Shown: positions 41,589 through 51,138 of the stretch, one piece after another | How the letters are laid out: each line of letters starts with the position of its first letter | How positions within the stretch are numbered: the first letter of the stretch is position 1 | Origin: Saccharothrix violaceirubra | GTDB lineage: Bacteria > Actinomycetota > Actinomycetes > Mycobacteriales > Pseudonocardiaceae | Reading direction: 5' to 3' | Length of the DNA: 64,000 bases | Assembly (NCBI RefSeq): GCF_014203755.1 | Contig: NZ_JACHJS010000001.1 | Coordinates: 496,001-560,000 of the forward strand | Made by a program: the position numbers and the translations under genes | The notes under the pieces: generated by a model | Told to the model about the DNA's origin: nothing | The model's database searches: none | Seen by the model: the letters and a program-made list of their open reading frames with translations, nothing else

Positions 41589-42931
41589 CGGACCAGGAAC
41601 CCCTCGCCCGACCCGCGCGGCGTCCGGGGCTCCAACCGCTCCACCGGACGACCCACGGCCACCGCGCCCAACGGCTCCCACGACGAGGGCAGTTCCAGCG
41701 CGGACCGCACCACGTCCGGGCAGAACATCGTCGACGACACCCAGCACGACCCGAGCCCCTCGGCCGCCAACGCGACCAGGAACCCCTGCACCGCCGCGCC
41801 GCCCGCGATCGTGAACATCGTCCGTTCGGCCCGCGACCGCCGCTCGTCCGGATAGGCGTGCGCACCGGCGCGCACCAGGAACGGCACCACGATCTCCGGC
41901 GCGTCACGCAGGAAGTCGCCCCGCGCGACCCGACGCGCCACGGCTTGCGCCGACATCCCATCCCCAAGCAGGTCTTCTTCCCACTGCGCACGCATGGCGT
42001 CGATCAACGCCTTACGCATCGCACGCACGTGAACGAACCGCACAGGCTGCGTGTGGTGCGGCGCGGGCGCGGTCAACGCCACGCCCGCCGCATGCCGGAT
42101 CGCCTCGGCGTCGACCGGCTCGGCGGTGAACGCCCGCACGGACCGCCGCAGCAGCACCGCCTCGCGACGCCCCTGCGCGATCGACTCGGCCGTGCCGAGC
42201 CGGAACAGGTCCTCCTCGACCGGACGTGCCAGGTCGCGCGCCGTGGACCCGTCGTCGACCGGCGCCAGCCCGCGCACCACGGCCACGGGCACGGCGCCGA
42301 GCTTGCCCTTCACCAGGTCCGCCGCCGCCGCGATCTCGTCGGCGACCGCGACCTCGGTCACGACCAGCGCGTTGCCCTGCCGGTCGACGGACCCCGCGTA
42401 CCGGTGCAGCACGGTCAGGCCCGCCGCGCCGATCGCCGCGTCGGTCTGCCCGACCCGCCAGGCCCGGCCCATCGTGTCCGTCACGACGACGGCCACGTCC
42501 ACACCCAGCAGCCCGCGCAGCGCCGACCGCAGCGCCGCCGCCGACCCGTCCGGGTCGACCGGCAGCAGGGCGATCTCGTCGCCGTTGACGTTCGACGCGT
42601 CGATGCCCGACGCCGCCTGCACGATCCCGAGCTTGTTCTCCGTGATGAGCGTCCGGCCGACCTGGGCGACCACGCGCACGGCCTCGGCGCGCACCCACTC
42701 GCGCCGCACCGAGTCCCGTTCGTCGGGGTCGGTCGGCACGGCGACCAGTCGTCCCTCCACTTTGGACATCACCTTGCTGGTGACCACGACCACGTCGCCG
42801 TCGCGCAGCCACGGCGCGGCCGACGCGATCGCACCCGCCAGGTCGTCGCCGGGCCGGAACTCCGGCAAACCGTTGACCGGCAACAGGGTCACGGACCCGG
42901 CGGCGTGGTCCCGTGCGGAAAGATCAGTCAA
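41585..42931 (-). CDS. fbiB: F420-0:gamma-glutamyl ligase, bifunctional FbiB
   Basis: 448 residues. The N-terminal CofE domain (about 1-245: [47 protein letters not shown]) adds glutamates to F420-0. The C-terminal nitroreductase-like FMN domain (about 255-448: [38 protein letters not shown]) reduces dehydro-F420 in mycobacterial FbiB. A TTG start ([19 protein letters not shown]) is chosen because it overlaps the fbiA stop and matches the family's N-terminus; a GTG at codon 13 is possible. fbiA-fbiB-Nudix form a coupled operon. Confidence 0.93.
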   Translation of the reverse strand: MTDLSARDHAAGSVTLLPVNGLPEFRPGDDLAGAIASAAPWLRDGDVVVVTSKVMSKVEGRLVAVPTDPDERDSVRREWVRAEAVRVVAQVGRTLITENKLGIVQAASGIDASNVNGDEIALLPVDPDGSAAALRSALRGLLGVDVAVVVTDTMGRAWRVGQTDAAIGAAGLTVLHRYAGSVDRQGNALVVTEVAVADEIAAAADLVKGKLGAVPVAVVRGLAPVDDGSTARDLARPVEEDLFRLGTAESIAQGRREAVLLRRSVRAFTAEPVDAEAIRHAAGVALTAPAPHHTQPVRFVHVRAMRKALIDAMRAQWEEDLLGDGMSAQAVARRVARGDFLRDAPEIVVPFLVRAGAHAYPDERRSRAERTMFTIAGGAAVQGFLVALAAEGLGSCWVSSTMFCPDVVRSALELPSSWEPLGAVAVGRPVERLEPRTPRGSGEGFLVR

Positions 42932-43898
42932 GACCGACTCCGGCCAGCTCCAGCGCGGCCCGCGCCATCGCGGCCGTCGCGTCCACATCGGACATCAGCA
43001 GCGGCACCGCGCGCACCGCGACACCGGGCACGTCGGACCGGTCGCCCGTGTGCACGAGCCACCCGTCCAGGATGCCCGTCCCGGTGGTGCGCCGCGACCC
43101 GTAATGCCGGCCGACGGCCTCGGCGGAGGTCTCCACGCCGATCGCCTCCAGGCACGCGTCCGCCATGCCCCGCAACGGCTTCCCGCCCACGATGGGCGAC
43201 AGGCCGACGACCCCGGCCTCGGTCTTGCGCAACGCCGCGCGCACGCCGGGCACGTTCAGGATCGTGCCGACGCTCACCACCGGGTTCGACGGCGCGATCA
43301 GCACCGCGTCGGCGGTGAGCAACGCCTCCTCCACGCCCGGTGCGGGCTTGGCGGTCTCGGCACCCACCGACACGAACGACTTCGCCTTCGGCTCGGCCCG
43401 GTACCGCACCCACCACTCCTGGAAGTGGATGGCCTTGGACTCGCCGTCCAGGTCGACCACGACGTGGGTCTCGACCCGGTCGTCCGACATCGGCAGCAAC
43501 CGCACGCCCGGCTGCCAGCGATGGCACAGCGCCTCGACGACCTCGGACAGCGGGTAGCCCGCGCGCAGCATCCGCGTGCGCACGAGGTGCGTGGCGATGT
43601 CCCGGTCGCCCAGGCCGAACCACGAGGGCTCGGCGCCGTAGGCGGCCAGCTCCTCCTTGACGGTCCACGTCTCGCCGGCGCGTCCCCACCCGCGCCCGAC
43701 GTCGCTGCCGCCCCCCAGGGTGTACATGCAGGAGTCCAGGTCGGGTGTGATCCGCAACCCGTGCATCCACACGTCGTCACCCGTGTTCACGACCGCGGTG
43801 ATCTCGTGCTCACGGCCTCCCAGCAGGGCTTTGAGCCCTTCCAGGAACCGTGCTCCCCCGACACCGCCCACCAGTACGACGACCTTCACGTCCCCCAT
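42924..43898 (-). CDS. fbiA: 2-phospho-L-lactate transferase-type enzyme of F420 synthesis
   Basis: 324 residues. [20 protein letters not shown] is the classical CofD/FbiA opening; [26 protein letters not shown] and [17 protein letters not shown] are the substrate-binding segments. In actinobacteria FbiA joins the dehydro form of the lactyl-guanosine donor to the deazaflavin F0. The start is ATG 43898 (MGDVKVVVL), or GTG 43889 which gives the VKVVVL start seen in relatives. fbiC is not in the window. Transcription is shared with fbiB. Confidence 0.93.
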   Translation of the reverse strand: MGDVKVVVLVGGVGGARFLEGLKALLGGREHEITAVVNTGDDVWMHGLRITPDLDSCMYTLGGGSDVGRGWGRAGETWTVKEELAAYGAEPSWFGLGDRDIATHLVRTRMLRAGYPLSEVVEALCHRWQPGVRLLPMSDDRVETHVVVDLDGESKAIHFQEWWVRYRAEPKAKSFVSVGAETAKPAPGVEEALLTADAVLIAPSNPVVSVGTILNVPGVRAALRKTEAGVVGLSPIVGGKPLRGMADACLEAIGVETSAEAVGRHYGSRRTTGTGILDGWLVHTGDRSDVPGVAVRAVPLLMSDVDATAAMARAALELAGVGLD

Positions 43899-43912
43899 GT
43901 TGCCATCGGGGC

Positions 43913-44662
43913 TCAGCGCCAGAACATGAAGGTCCGTTGGCCGTCGCCCGCCGCCCACTGGTCGCCGCCGACCAGCTCGAACACGGTGTCGGCCAGGTCG
44001 AAGAACAGCCGTGCGATGCCCGGCAGCCCGATCAGCACGGCGAAGAGCACGAACGGCGCCCACTGCCGGGCCTTCGCGCCGAACTGCCGGGCCGAGTACG
44101 ACATGTACGGCTCGAACACGCCCCAGCCGTCCAGGCCCGGGATCGGCAGGATGTTCAGCACGAACGCCAGGATCTGGAGCAGCGCGAGGTACGACAGCGC
44201 GCCGGCCAGGCCCGCCGGCGGGTCGAACACGGCCACGGACACCGTCAGCAGCGTGCCGAGGGCGAGATTGCTCAGCGGACCGGCCAGCGACACCATCGAC
44301 TCGACGCGCTTCGAGCGCAGCGCGTGGTGGTTGATCCACACCGCGCCACCGGGCAGCGGAATTCCGCCGATCGCCAAGAGCACCAGCGGCATGACGATGC
44401 TCAACACCGGATCCGTGTAGTGCCGGATGTCCAGCGTCAGGTATCCCTTGGCCCGGACCGCGTAATCGCCGCCGCGATAGGCCGTCAGGGCGTGCCCGAA
44501 TTCGTGCAGGCACAGCGAAACCGCCCACCCGGCCAGCACGAACAGCACCGTGCCCCCGGTGCGCGCGGCCGTCGAGTCGGGCAGGGTCAGCAGGGCTCCG
44601 GCCACCGTCGCCGCGAGCAGGCCGAGGAACAGTGGACTGGGTCGCACCGCGGATCGCTTCAC
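43913..44662 (-). CDS. M50-family (site-2-protease-like) membrane metalloprotease
   Basis: 249 residues with five or six membrane helices. The zinc motif HEFGH lies at 53-57 in CLHEFGHALTAY, and the second metal-site motif NILPIPGLDGWGVF is near residue 184. PDZ domains are absent, as in the short actinobacterial form. Such enzymes cleave substrates within the membrane, often anti-sigma factors or regulators. The GTG with GGAGG almost adjacent is the best start. It is 15 bases upstream of fbiA on the same strand and divergent from whiB2. Confidence 0.87.
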   Translation of the reverse strand: MKRSAVRPSPLFLGLLAATVAGALLTLPDSTAARTGGTVLFVLAGWAVSLCLHEFGHALTAYRGGDYAVRAKGYLTLDIRHYTDPVLSIVMPLVLLAIGGIPLPGGAVWINHHALRSKRVESMVSLAGPLSNLALGTLLTVSVAVFDPPAGLAGALSYLALLQILAFVLNILPIPGLDGWGVFEPYMSYSARQFGAKARQWAPFVLFAVLIGLPGIARLFFDLADTVFELVGGDQWAAGDGQRTFMFWR

Positions 44663-44921
44663 CCCTCCAGTGTGGCCTGTTCCCGGCGTTGTCACATAGA
44701 CCGACCGGGAACGGCGGCCGTGGCATCGGGCACGCGGGCAATCACCGTGTGTGCTGCGCGTCAAGGCTTTTGCCGCCGACCGCGCGAATATCCCCCGTCC
44801 TGTGGACTCGGCTTGACCGGCTGTTGTGACGCGGGTGTAATCACATCGGTGTCATTCGTCGTTGTGGGGACGGCGAGTGGTGTCCGCCAACCGGGGAGAG
44901 CGGAAGGCGAGGAGGCGGACT
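44663..44921. promoter_or_regulatory. Divergent promoter region between the M50 protease gene and whiB2
   Basis: 259 bases with no supported gene. AT content rises around 44820-44860. TGTGA (44825-44829) and TCACA (44841-44845) form a wide dyad with an 11-base centre; the spacing does not fit a Crp site. Longer WhiB2 starts at 44862 or 44880 would shorten this region. Promoters for both genes are expected here. Confidence 0.4.
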
Positions 44922-45233
44922 GTGCGGGAATTCGACGGGGGTCGCATCGTGGACGGGGTGGACGTCCCGGCTCCGGAGCCGGTGGTGTTCACCGGCTTGT
45001 TCGACGCGACCGAAGAGCAGGATTGGCAGGAACGTGCGCTGTGCGCGCAGACCGACCCGGAGGCGTTCTTCCCCGAGAAGGGCGGGTCGACCCGGGAGGC
45101 GAAGCGGATCTGCCTCGGTTGCGAGGTGCGGTCCGAGTGCCTGGAGTACGCGTTGCAGCAGGACGAGCGCTTCGGTATCTGGGGCGGTTTGTCCGAACGG
45201 GAGCGGAGGAAGCTCAAGAAGCGCGCGGTGTGA
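44922..45233 (+). CDS. whiB2: WhiB-family iron-sulfur transcription factor, WhiB2/WhiB type
   Basis: 103 residues. Four cluster cysteines: C41, then C64-x2-C67-x5-C73. The GIWGG turn is at 85-89, followed by a basic C-terminus (ERERRKLKKRAV). The ALCAQTDPEAFFPEKGGSTREAK segment is nearly invariant in the WhiB2 (Streptomyces WhiB) subfamily, which binds the main sigma factor and works with WhiA on division and sporulation genes. The GTG at 44922 has GGAGG six bases upstream. The fbiA-whiB2-manB neighbourhood matches M. tuberculosis. Confidence 0.95.
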   Translation: MREFDGGRIVDGVDVPAPEPVVFTGLFDATEEQDWQERALCAQTDPEAFFPEKGGSTREAKRICLGCEVRSECLEYALQQDERFGIWGGLSERERRKLKKRAV

Positions 45234-45273
45234 CCGGTCCCGGGCCGGCTAGCCGTACGGCCGGGTCCGACAC

Positions 45274-48200
45274 GTGACCGCGCCGGTGCTCGCCGTCGTG
45301 GTCTGCCACGACGGCGAACAGTGGCTGGGTACGGCGTTGTCCGCCTTGCGCCGCCAGCGGACCGCACCCCGGTACGTGGTGGCGGTCGACACGGGCTCCG
45401 TCGACGGGACCGCGATGCTGCTGTCCCGCGCGACGGACGGCCTGGTCGACCGGGTGCTGACGCTGCCGCGCGGCACCGGGTTCGCGGAGGCCGTGCACGC
45501 CGCGCTGGACGCGGCACCCGGACCGGTCGAGTGGCTGTGGGTCCTGCACGACGACTGCGCGCCCGAGCCAGAGTGCCTGACCGGCCTGCTGGCCGTGGCC
45601 TCGGCGGTACCGCGCGCGGCCGTGCTCGGCCCGTTGAGCCTGGACTGGGCCGATCCCGAACTCGTCGTGGAAGCCGGGGTGTCGACCGACGCCTCCGGGC
45701 ACCGGCAGACCGGGCTGGGCGGTGCCGAGCCCGTCGCCGCGTTCGAGCGGATCACCGAAGCGCTGGCCGTGCCGTCGGCCGGGTCGCTGATCCTGCGTTC
45801 AGCGTGGGACCGGGTGGGCGGCTACGACCGCCGGCTGCCCTTGCTGCGCGAGGACGTGGATTTCGGCTGGCGGGTCAACCGGGACGGCGGCCTGGTGCTG
45901 TGCGTGCCGACGGCGCGGATGCGGCACGCCCGTGCGGCGACGCGCGGTGTGCGGCGGCTCGACGCCGTCGCGGCCCGTCCGGGCCCCTCGCCGCGCGGGG
46001 TGGACCGGGCGCACGGACTGCGGACGTTCCTGGTGAACTGCGGGACCGCGTCCTTTGTGCTGGGAATTCCCCGGGTGTTCCTCCTGGTTCTCCTGCGGGC
46101 ACTGGGATTTCTTGCGTTACGCCGATTCGGGGACGCGCACGCCGAAGTCGGGGCGTTGCGCTATCTGGCGTCCGGACGGGCGGGCCTGGTCGCCGCACGG
46201 GCGTGCCGGCCCGCCAAAGGCGTGGTACCCGGGCTGTTCACGAGCCGTTTCACCAGGCTTCGCAATGCTTTCCGAGGCTTCGTCGGCTATCTCGTCCGGC
46301 GTCGGGTCGAGGCCGACGCGGCGCTGGGCCGACTGCCGCCGGCCACCCGCCCGGTGTGGACACTTCCGTCCGAAGTGGAGGGTCCGCCGGTCCGGCTGCC
46401 GGGCGGGTTGCGGCACGTGGCCGCGACCGTGCGGGTGGACCGGCCGTCGCCCGTGCCGCGCTTCGTCGGCGTCGACCGGTGGCGGGTGCTGCGGTCGGTG
46501 GTGTTCGGACCGCCCTGCGCGCTGGTGGTCGGGTTGGTGGCGTTCGCGCTGGTGGCGCATGCCGGGCGGTTCGGGCTCGACCTCGCGGGCGGCCGGGTGC
46601 TGCCCGTGCCCGACGGGTTGTGGGAGCAGTACCTGGCGACGTGGCACCCGGTGTCGGGCGGGACGATGGCACCGGCTCCCGCCGCGTCCGCCGTGCTCGC
46701 GGCGGCGGGCGTGCTGACGGGCGGACCGGCGGCGTTGGTGTCGCTGCTGTTCCTGTTCGACGCCCCGTTGGCCGGGCTCGCGGCGTACGCGGCCACCCGG
46801 CGGGCACCCGTGCGGCGTCCGGTCCGGGCGCTGGTGGCGGCTGCCTACGCGGTGCTGCCGGGTGCCGTCGTGGCCGTGGCCGAAGGACGGCTGGACGTCG
46901 TGGTCGTGCACCTGTCGGTCCCGGTGGTGTTCGCCGGGCTCGCGGCCGTGCTGCGCGGCGGTTCCTCGTGGTTGCCGGTGGCGTCGGGGACGTCGTTGGT
47001 CCTTGCCTGCCTCGGCGCGTTCGCACCGTTGCTGCACGCCTTCGCGGTGGTGGCGGCGTTGGTCGGGTTTGTCGTGGTGCCGGGACCCGGGAACGGGGTC
47101 CGGCGTCGGGTGGTCGGGCTGTTCATGGTCGTGCTGCTGCCCGTGGCGTTGCTGCTGCCGTGGCCCGCGGCAGTGGTCGGCAACCCGTCGATCCTGCTGC
47201 ACGGCGTGGGCGCGGTGGTGCCCACACCGGCGCCGTCGGTGGGGGAGTTGGCCGTGCTCTCACCCGGCGGTGGGTCGGTGGTCGGGGTGTTGGTCGTGGT
47301 GTTCGCGCTGGTCCTGGCATTGGTGCGGCCGTCGGTGGCGATGGTGCCGGGCGTGGTGGTCGCGGTCGTGGCCGTCGGTGCGGTGTGGCTGGTGCGGACG
47401 GTGGCCGTCGTGCCGCCGGCCGGCGGGCCGGCGTTCGCCGGGTTCGTGGGCGGGCCGTTGCTCGTCGTCGGGTGGGGCCTGCTCGGGGTGGTCCTGGCGG
47501 CTTTCCGGCAGGACGCCCGGCCGGTGCCGGCGGTGCGCGTGGTCGCGGTGGCCGGTGCGTTGTCGGTGCTCGGGCTGGCCGGGTCGGGCGTCGCGGGGCT
47601 GGCCGCCTCGGTGCTGACGTCCACGACCGTGCCGGAGTTCGCGACCGGGCGGTCGGTGCTGGTGCTGGGCACGCCGACCCGGCAGGTGGTCGGCCGGCTG
47701 CCCGCGTTCGGCGACGACGACCTGGTGCCCACGCTGTCGTCGCCGGGCCGGTTGGCGCGGTGGCACCGGGCGTTGACGGAGGGGTCGGTGCCCGAGGCGC
47801 GGTCGGCGTTGGCCGCCGCGTCGGCCGCCGGGGTGGGGTACGTGGTCGTGGCGGACCGGGCGGTCGAGCGGCGGGTGCGCGAGCGGGTCGGTGAACTGGT
47901 CGCGCCGTCGGGGCTGTTGCCGGACGGGCGTCCGGTGCTGCGCGTGCAGTTGGCCGGGGGGACGGCCGTGGTGTTGTCGCCGGACCTGGCACGTCAGGCG
48001 CGGACGGGTGCCTCGCCGCCGGCGTCGTTGGACGTGGCCGGGCTCACGCCCGTGGAGGCCGCCGCGCCTTACGCCGCCGTGCGCGTGTCCGAGGGTGCGC
48101 CCGGTCGGCTGGTGGTGATCGCGGCCGAGGAGGAACCGGGCTGGCGGGTGACCGTGGACGGCCGGGTCGTCGCGCCGACCCGCGCGTGGGGGCACCTGGT

Positions 48201-48333
48201 GGCCGTGCCCGTGCCGCCGGCCGGTGCCGAGGTCCGGGTCGAGGCGTCGCCCACCCTGCGTTCCTGGCTGCTGCTGGTCCAGGCCGCCGCCACCCTGTTC
48301 ACCCTGGCGACCGCCCTCCCCACCCGCCCCTGA
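45274..48333 (+). CDS. Large GT2 glycosyltransferase with C-terminal polytopic membrane region
   Basis: 1019 residues. The N-terminal 240 are a GT2 domain: VLAVVVCHDGEQWLGTALSAL, VAVDTGSVDGT, LHDDCAPEP, LREDVDFGWRVNRDG. From about residue 245 a series of hydrophobic helices begins (SFVLGIPRVFLLVLLRALGFL), a soluble loop follows (300-400), then roughly ten more helices (about 405-770). The C-terminal ~230 residues are extracytoplasmic. This build is seen in actinobacterial wall-polymer transferases and is conserved beside whiB. The product is probably a lipid-linked or exported glycan. The stop is followed at once by the third inverted-repeat element. Confidence 0.85.
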   Translation: MTAPVLAVVVCHDGEQWLGTALSALRRQRTAPRYVVAVDTGSVDGTAMLLSRATDGLVDRVLTLPRGTGFAEAVHAALDAAPGPVEWLWVLHDDCAPEPECLTGLLAVASAVPRAAVLGPLSLDWADPELVVEAGVSTDASGHRQTGLGGAEPVAAFERITEALAVPSAGSLILRSAWDRVGGYDRRLPLLREDVDFGWRVNRDGGLVLCVPTARMRHARAATRGVRRLDAVAARPGPSPRGVDRAHGLRTFLVNCGTASFVLGIPRVFLLVLLRALGFLALRRFGDAHAEVGALRYLASGRAGLVAARACRPAKGVVPGLFTSRFTRLRNAFRGFVGYLVRRRVEADAALGRLPPATRPVWTLPSEVEGPPVRLPGGLRHVAATVRVDRPSPVPRFVGVDRWRVLRSVVFGPPCALVVGLVAFALVAHAGRFGLDLAGGRVLPVPDGLWEQYLATWHPVSGGTMAPAPAASAVLAAAGVLTGGPAALVSLLFLFDAPLAGLAAYAATRRAPVRRPVRALVAAAYAVLPGAVVAVAEGRLDVVVVHLSVPVVFAGLAAVLRGGSSWLPVASGTSLVLACLGAFAPLLHAFAVVAALVGFVVVPGPGNGVRRRVVGLFMVVLLPVALLLPWPAAVVGNPSILLHGVGAVVPTPAPSVGELAVLSPGGGSVVGVLVVVFALVLALVRPSVAMVPGVVVAVVAVGAVWLVRTVAVVPPAGGPAFAGFVGGPLLVVGWGLLGVVLAAFRQDARPVPAVRVVAVAGALSVLGLAGSGVAGLAASVLTSTTVPEFATGRSVLVLGTPTRQVVGRLPAFGDDDLVPTLSSPGRLARWHRALTEGSVPEARSALAAASAAGVGYVVVADRAVERRVRERVGELVAPSGLLPDGRPVLRVQLAGGTAVVLSPDLARQARTGASPPASLDVAGLTPVEAAAPYAAVRVSEGAPGRLVVIAAEEEPGWRVTVDGRVVAPTRAWGHLVAVPVPPAGAEVRVEASPTLRSWLLLVQAAATLFTLATALPTRP

Positions 48334-48524
48334 GCGCGCGAGTTATGCGTTCAGGCACCGCGAGTTGTGCGTTCAGGCACCGCGAAATGTGCATTCAGGG
48401 TCGCCCGAACGGGTGGATGCGAGAGCGCAACGCGTGGTGTCCGCGAGCACCCCAGCCGGTCGGATGTCCGGTTCGTGGTACCTGAATGCACATTTCACGG
48501 TGTCCGGACGTATAACTCGCGAGG
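48334..48524. repeat. Inverted-repeat intergenic element, copy 3
   Basis: Fills exactly the 191 bases between two convergent stop codons. Ends GCGCGCGAGTTATGCGTTC and GGACGTATAACTCGCGAGG are inverse over CGCGAGTTAT. Three forward monomers ending TTCAGGCACCG or similar come first, then inverted monomers (TGAATGCACATTTCACGGTG). Acting as a bidirectional 3' hairpin for both flanking genes is the simplest role. Confidence 0.85.
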
Positions 48525-48971
48525 TCAGTCGCCGTCGATCACGTCCGGGTCCAGGCCCAGGTAGTTGGCGACCTGCTCGACGAGTACGTCGTGCACCAGG
48601 TCCGAGAGGTCGGCACCGTCCTTGGCGCGGGCCTCCAGGGGACGGCGGTACAGCACGATGCGGGCGCGGCGGTCCGAGCCCGCCGGGAGCAGCCGGGCCA
48701 GCGGCACGTTGCCGTCCTCGACCACGTCGCCGTCGTCGGTCGACGCCACGTCGGGCACGTCGTCGACCGCCACGTCGAGCTGCGTCAGCTCGGCACGCCA
48801 CCGCGCCTCGATCGGTTCGAGGGCCTCCAGCACGAGAGCGTCGAAGCGCTCGGCACGGCTGCGCGCGGCCGGCAGCGTCGCCGGGTAGAGCGGTCCGCGC
48901 AACCCGCGCCCGTGCCGGTCGCGGCGCCGCCTCGGCGCACCGGGTCGTCGCGATCCCCTGGCCATCACCAC
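48525..48971 (-). CDS. Metallopeptidase-family protein (Rv3259-like), degenerate zinc motif
   Basis: 148 residues with a basic N-terminus (MARGSRRPGAPRRRRDRHG), then the conserved RSRAERFDALVLEALEPIEARW, VVEDGNVPLARLLPAG, RIVLYRRPLEARA and the C-terminal LVHDVLVEQVANYLGLDPDVID. The family is annotated as zincin-like, but here HExxH reads HDVLVE, so peptidase activity is doubtful. The position between whiB2 and the DUF3499 gene matches M. tuberculosis. The ATG at 48971 or the one at 48965 may be used. Confidence 0.8.
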   Translation of the reverse strand: MVMARGSRRPGAPRRRRDRHGRGLRGPLYPATLPAARSRAERFDALVLEALEPIEARWRAELTQLDVAVDDVPDVASTDDGDVVEDGNVPLARLLPAGSDRRARIVLYRRPLEARAKDGADLSDLVHDVLVEQVANYLGLDPDVIDGD

Positions 48972-49138
48972 CCCGCCAGCCTAGTTGGCGGGCCCTCGGG
49001 CCCTGTCCGGGCGGTCGGTCGGGCAGCGGGTTCCAGACCCTCGGGAAGAGGTGTCCGGGAGCTGGTACGCCCACTCCCGAAGCGGCTCGCCGGAGGTAAT
49101 CCAACACAGGTCAGCCGGGACGCGATATCGTCCCCGCC

Positions 49139-49498
49139 GTGCGGAGCGTGAGACGGTGCTCGCGAACCGGGTGCGCGAACCCGGCAGTCGCCACGCTCAC
49201 GTACGCCTACGCGGACTCCACGGCGGTCGTCGGACCCCTCGCCACGTACTCCGAACCGCACAGCTACGACCTCTGCGAGCAGCACGCCCTGCGCCTCACC
49301 GCGCCCAAGGGGTGGGAGGTCGTCCGACACCAGGGCCAGTTCGTCGCTCCCGAACCCACCGTCGACGACCTGACCGCGCTGGCGGAGGCCGTCCGCGAGG
49401 CCGGCCGGGCCGACCGCCCGGTCGAGGCGCACGACCTGCCGACGGGCACGATCCGACGCGGCCACCTGCGCGTTCTGCCCGATCCGCACGAAGACTGA
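49139..49498 (+). CDS. DUF3499-family protein
   Basis: 119 residues. It begins MRSVRRCSRTGCANPAVATLTYAYADSTAVVGPL, and LCEQHALRLTAPKGWEVVR follows; the cysteines in CSRTGC and LCEQH look like a small zinc-binding site. This conserved actinobacterial family (Rv3258c-like) always lies just before manB. Function unknown. The start is a GTG, with 167 bases separating it from the divergent metallopeptidase-family gene. Confidence 0.88.
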   Translation: MRSVRRCSRTGCANPAVATLTYAYADSTAVVGPLATYSEPHSYDLCEQHALRLTAPKGWEVVRHQGQFVAPEPTVDDLTALAEAVREAGRADRPVEAHDLPTGTIRRGHLRVLPDPHED

Positions 49499-49569
49499 AC
49501 GACCGCACGCACCCCGCGCACCTGCGCCGGTAGGCTTCCCCCGGCAGTGTCAAGAGCCAAACTGGGAGA

Positions 49570-50931
49570 GTGGCCGTGCGCGATCTGTCCGGCATCGTCA
49601 AGGCTTACGACATCCGCGGTGTCGTCGGCGAGCAGCTCGACGCCGAGGTGGTCCGCGCCTTCGGGGCGGCGTTCGCCCGGCTCGTCGGCTCGTCGGCCGT
49701 GGTGATCGGCTACGACATGCGCGACTCGTCACCGGGCCTGGCCGCCGCGTTCGCCGAGGGCGTCACCGCCCAGGGCGTCGACGTGGTCGACATCGGACTG
49801 GCCAGCACCGACCTGCTCTACTTCGCCTCCGGCCGGCTCGACCTGCCCGGCGCGATGTTCACCGCCAGCCACAACCCGGCGCGGTACAACGGCATCAAGC
49901 TCTGCCGTGCCGGCGCCGCCCCGATCGGCCAGGACACCGGCCTCGGGCAGATCCGCTCCGACGCCGAGAACGGCACGCCGGACGCCCAGGGCGTCACCCC
50001 CGGCACCGTCACCAAGCAGGACCTGCTCGACGACTACGCCGTCTACCTGCGCGAACTCGTCGACCTCAAGGCCATCCGCCCGCTCAAGATCGTGGTCGAC
50101 GCGGGCAACGGCATGGGCGGCCACACCGTGCCCCGCGTGTTCGACGGCCTGCCGGTCGAGATCGTCCCGATGTACTTCGACCTCGACGGCAGCTTCCCCA
50201 ACCACGAGGCCAACCCGCTCGACCCGAAGAACATCGTCGACCTCCAGAAGCGCGTCCGCGAGGAGGGCGACGCCGACGCGGGCCTGGCCTTCGACGGCGA
50301 CGCCGACCGCTGCTTCGTCGTCGACGAGCGCGGCGAGCCGGTCTCCCCGAGCGCGATCACGGCCCTGGTCGCCGTGCGCGAGCTGGCCAAGAGCCCCGGC
50401 GACACGATCATCCACAACCTGATCACGTCGCACGCCGTGCCCGAGATCGTCCGCGAACACGGCGGCACGCCCGTGCGCACGCGCGTCGGCCACTCGTTCA
50501 TCAAGGAGGAGATGGCCCGTACCGGTGCCATCTTCGGCGGCGAGCACTCGGCCCACTACTACTTCCGCGACTTCTGGCGTGCCGACACCGGCATGCTCGC
50601 CGCGCTGCACGTGCTCGCCGCGCTCGGCGGCCAGGACGGCCCGCTGTCCGCGTTGACCAGCGACTACGAACGCTACTCGGCTTCCGGAGAGGTCAACTCG
50701 ACGGTCGCCGACCAGGCCGGCAGGCTGGCTGCCATCAAGGCGGAGTTCGGCGGCCGGGACGGCGTCGAGCTCGACGAGCTGGACGGCCTCACGGTCGTCC
50801 TGCCCGACGGCTCGTGGTTCAACCTGCGCGCGTCGAACACCGAGCCGCTGCTGCGGCTCAACGTCGAGGCCGCCGACCCGGCCTCCGTCGCGGCGTTGCG
50901 CGACGAGGTCCTGTCGATCGTGAGGGGGTAG
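49570..50931 (+). CDS. manB: Phosphomannomutase/phosphoglucomutase
   Basis: 453 residues, the normal length. Phosphoserine loop FTASHNPARYNGIK (serine near residue 99), metal loop FDGDADRCF (near 238), sugar-ring loop GGEHSAHYYF and phosphate-binding RASNTEPLLRLNVEA near the C-terminus. It interconverts mannose-6-P and mannose-1-P to supply GDP-mannose for wall and lipoglycan synthesis. It heads a cluster with Trm112, the SIS protein and manA, spaced by 3 to 6 bases, clearly one operon. Confidence 0.95.
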   Translation: MAVRDLSGIVKAYDIRGVVGEQLDAEVVRAFGAAFARLVGSSAVVIGYDMRDSSPGLAAAFAEGVTAQGVDVVDIGLASTDLLYFASGRLDLPGAMFTASHNPARYNGIKLCRAGAAPIGQDTGLGQIRSDAENGTPDAQGVTPGTVTKQDLLDDYAVYLRELVDLKAIRPLKIVVDAGNGMGGHTVPRVFDGLPVEIVPMYFDLDGSFPNHEANPLDPKNIVDLQKRVREEGDADAGLAFDGDADRCFVVDERGEPVSPSAITALVAVRELAKSPGDTIIHNLITSHAVPEIVREHGGTPVRTRVGHSFIKEEMARTGAIFGGEHSAHYYFRDFWRADTGMLAALHVLAALGGQDGPLSALTSDYERYSASGEVNSTVADQAGRLAAIKAEFGGRDGVELDELDGLTVVLPDGSWFNLRASNTEPLLRLNVEAADPASVAALRDEVLSIVRG

Positions 50932-50934
50932 CCG

Positions 50935-51132
50935 ATGGCCGTCCGACTCGACGACCGGCTGCTGGAGATCCTGGTGTGCCCGTGTCCCGACCGCGCGCCG
51001 CTGACGGCGGGCACGCCCGCCGATCCGCAGGCCGACTTCCTCACGTGCACGTCGTGCGGCCGGTCGTACCCGGTGGTGGACGACATCCCGGTCCTGCTGC
51101 TCGACGAGGCTGTCGAGCCGACGGCCGGGTGA
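50935..51132 (+). CDS. Trm112-family small zinc protein
   Basis: 65 residues. Two cysteine pairs, ILVCPCPDRAPL and FLTCTSCGRSYPVVDDIPVLL, form the Trm112 zinc-ribbon-like fold, which in other systems activates methyltransferases. In actinobacteria a copy sits in the manB-manA operon with unknown partner. It starts three bases after the manB stop and ends six bases before the SIS gene. Confidence 0.9.
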   Translation: MAVRLDDRLLEILVCPCPDRAPLTAGTPADPQADFLTCTSCGRSYPVVDDIPVLLLDEAVEPTAG

Positions 51133-51138
51133 GCGGGC

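Noticed and set aside
44825..44845. Crp-like site upstream of whiB2
   Set aside because: TGTGA and TCACA are present, but the 11-base spacer does not fit the Crp consensus of six.
45321..47894. 857-codon plus-strand frame inside the large glycosyltransferase
   Set aside because: Overlaps in another frame the 1019-residue protein that shows GT2 motifs and membrane helices; Arg/Gly-rich shadow.
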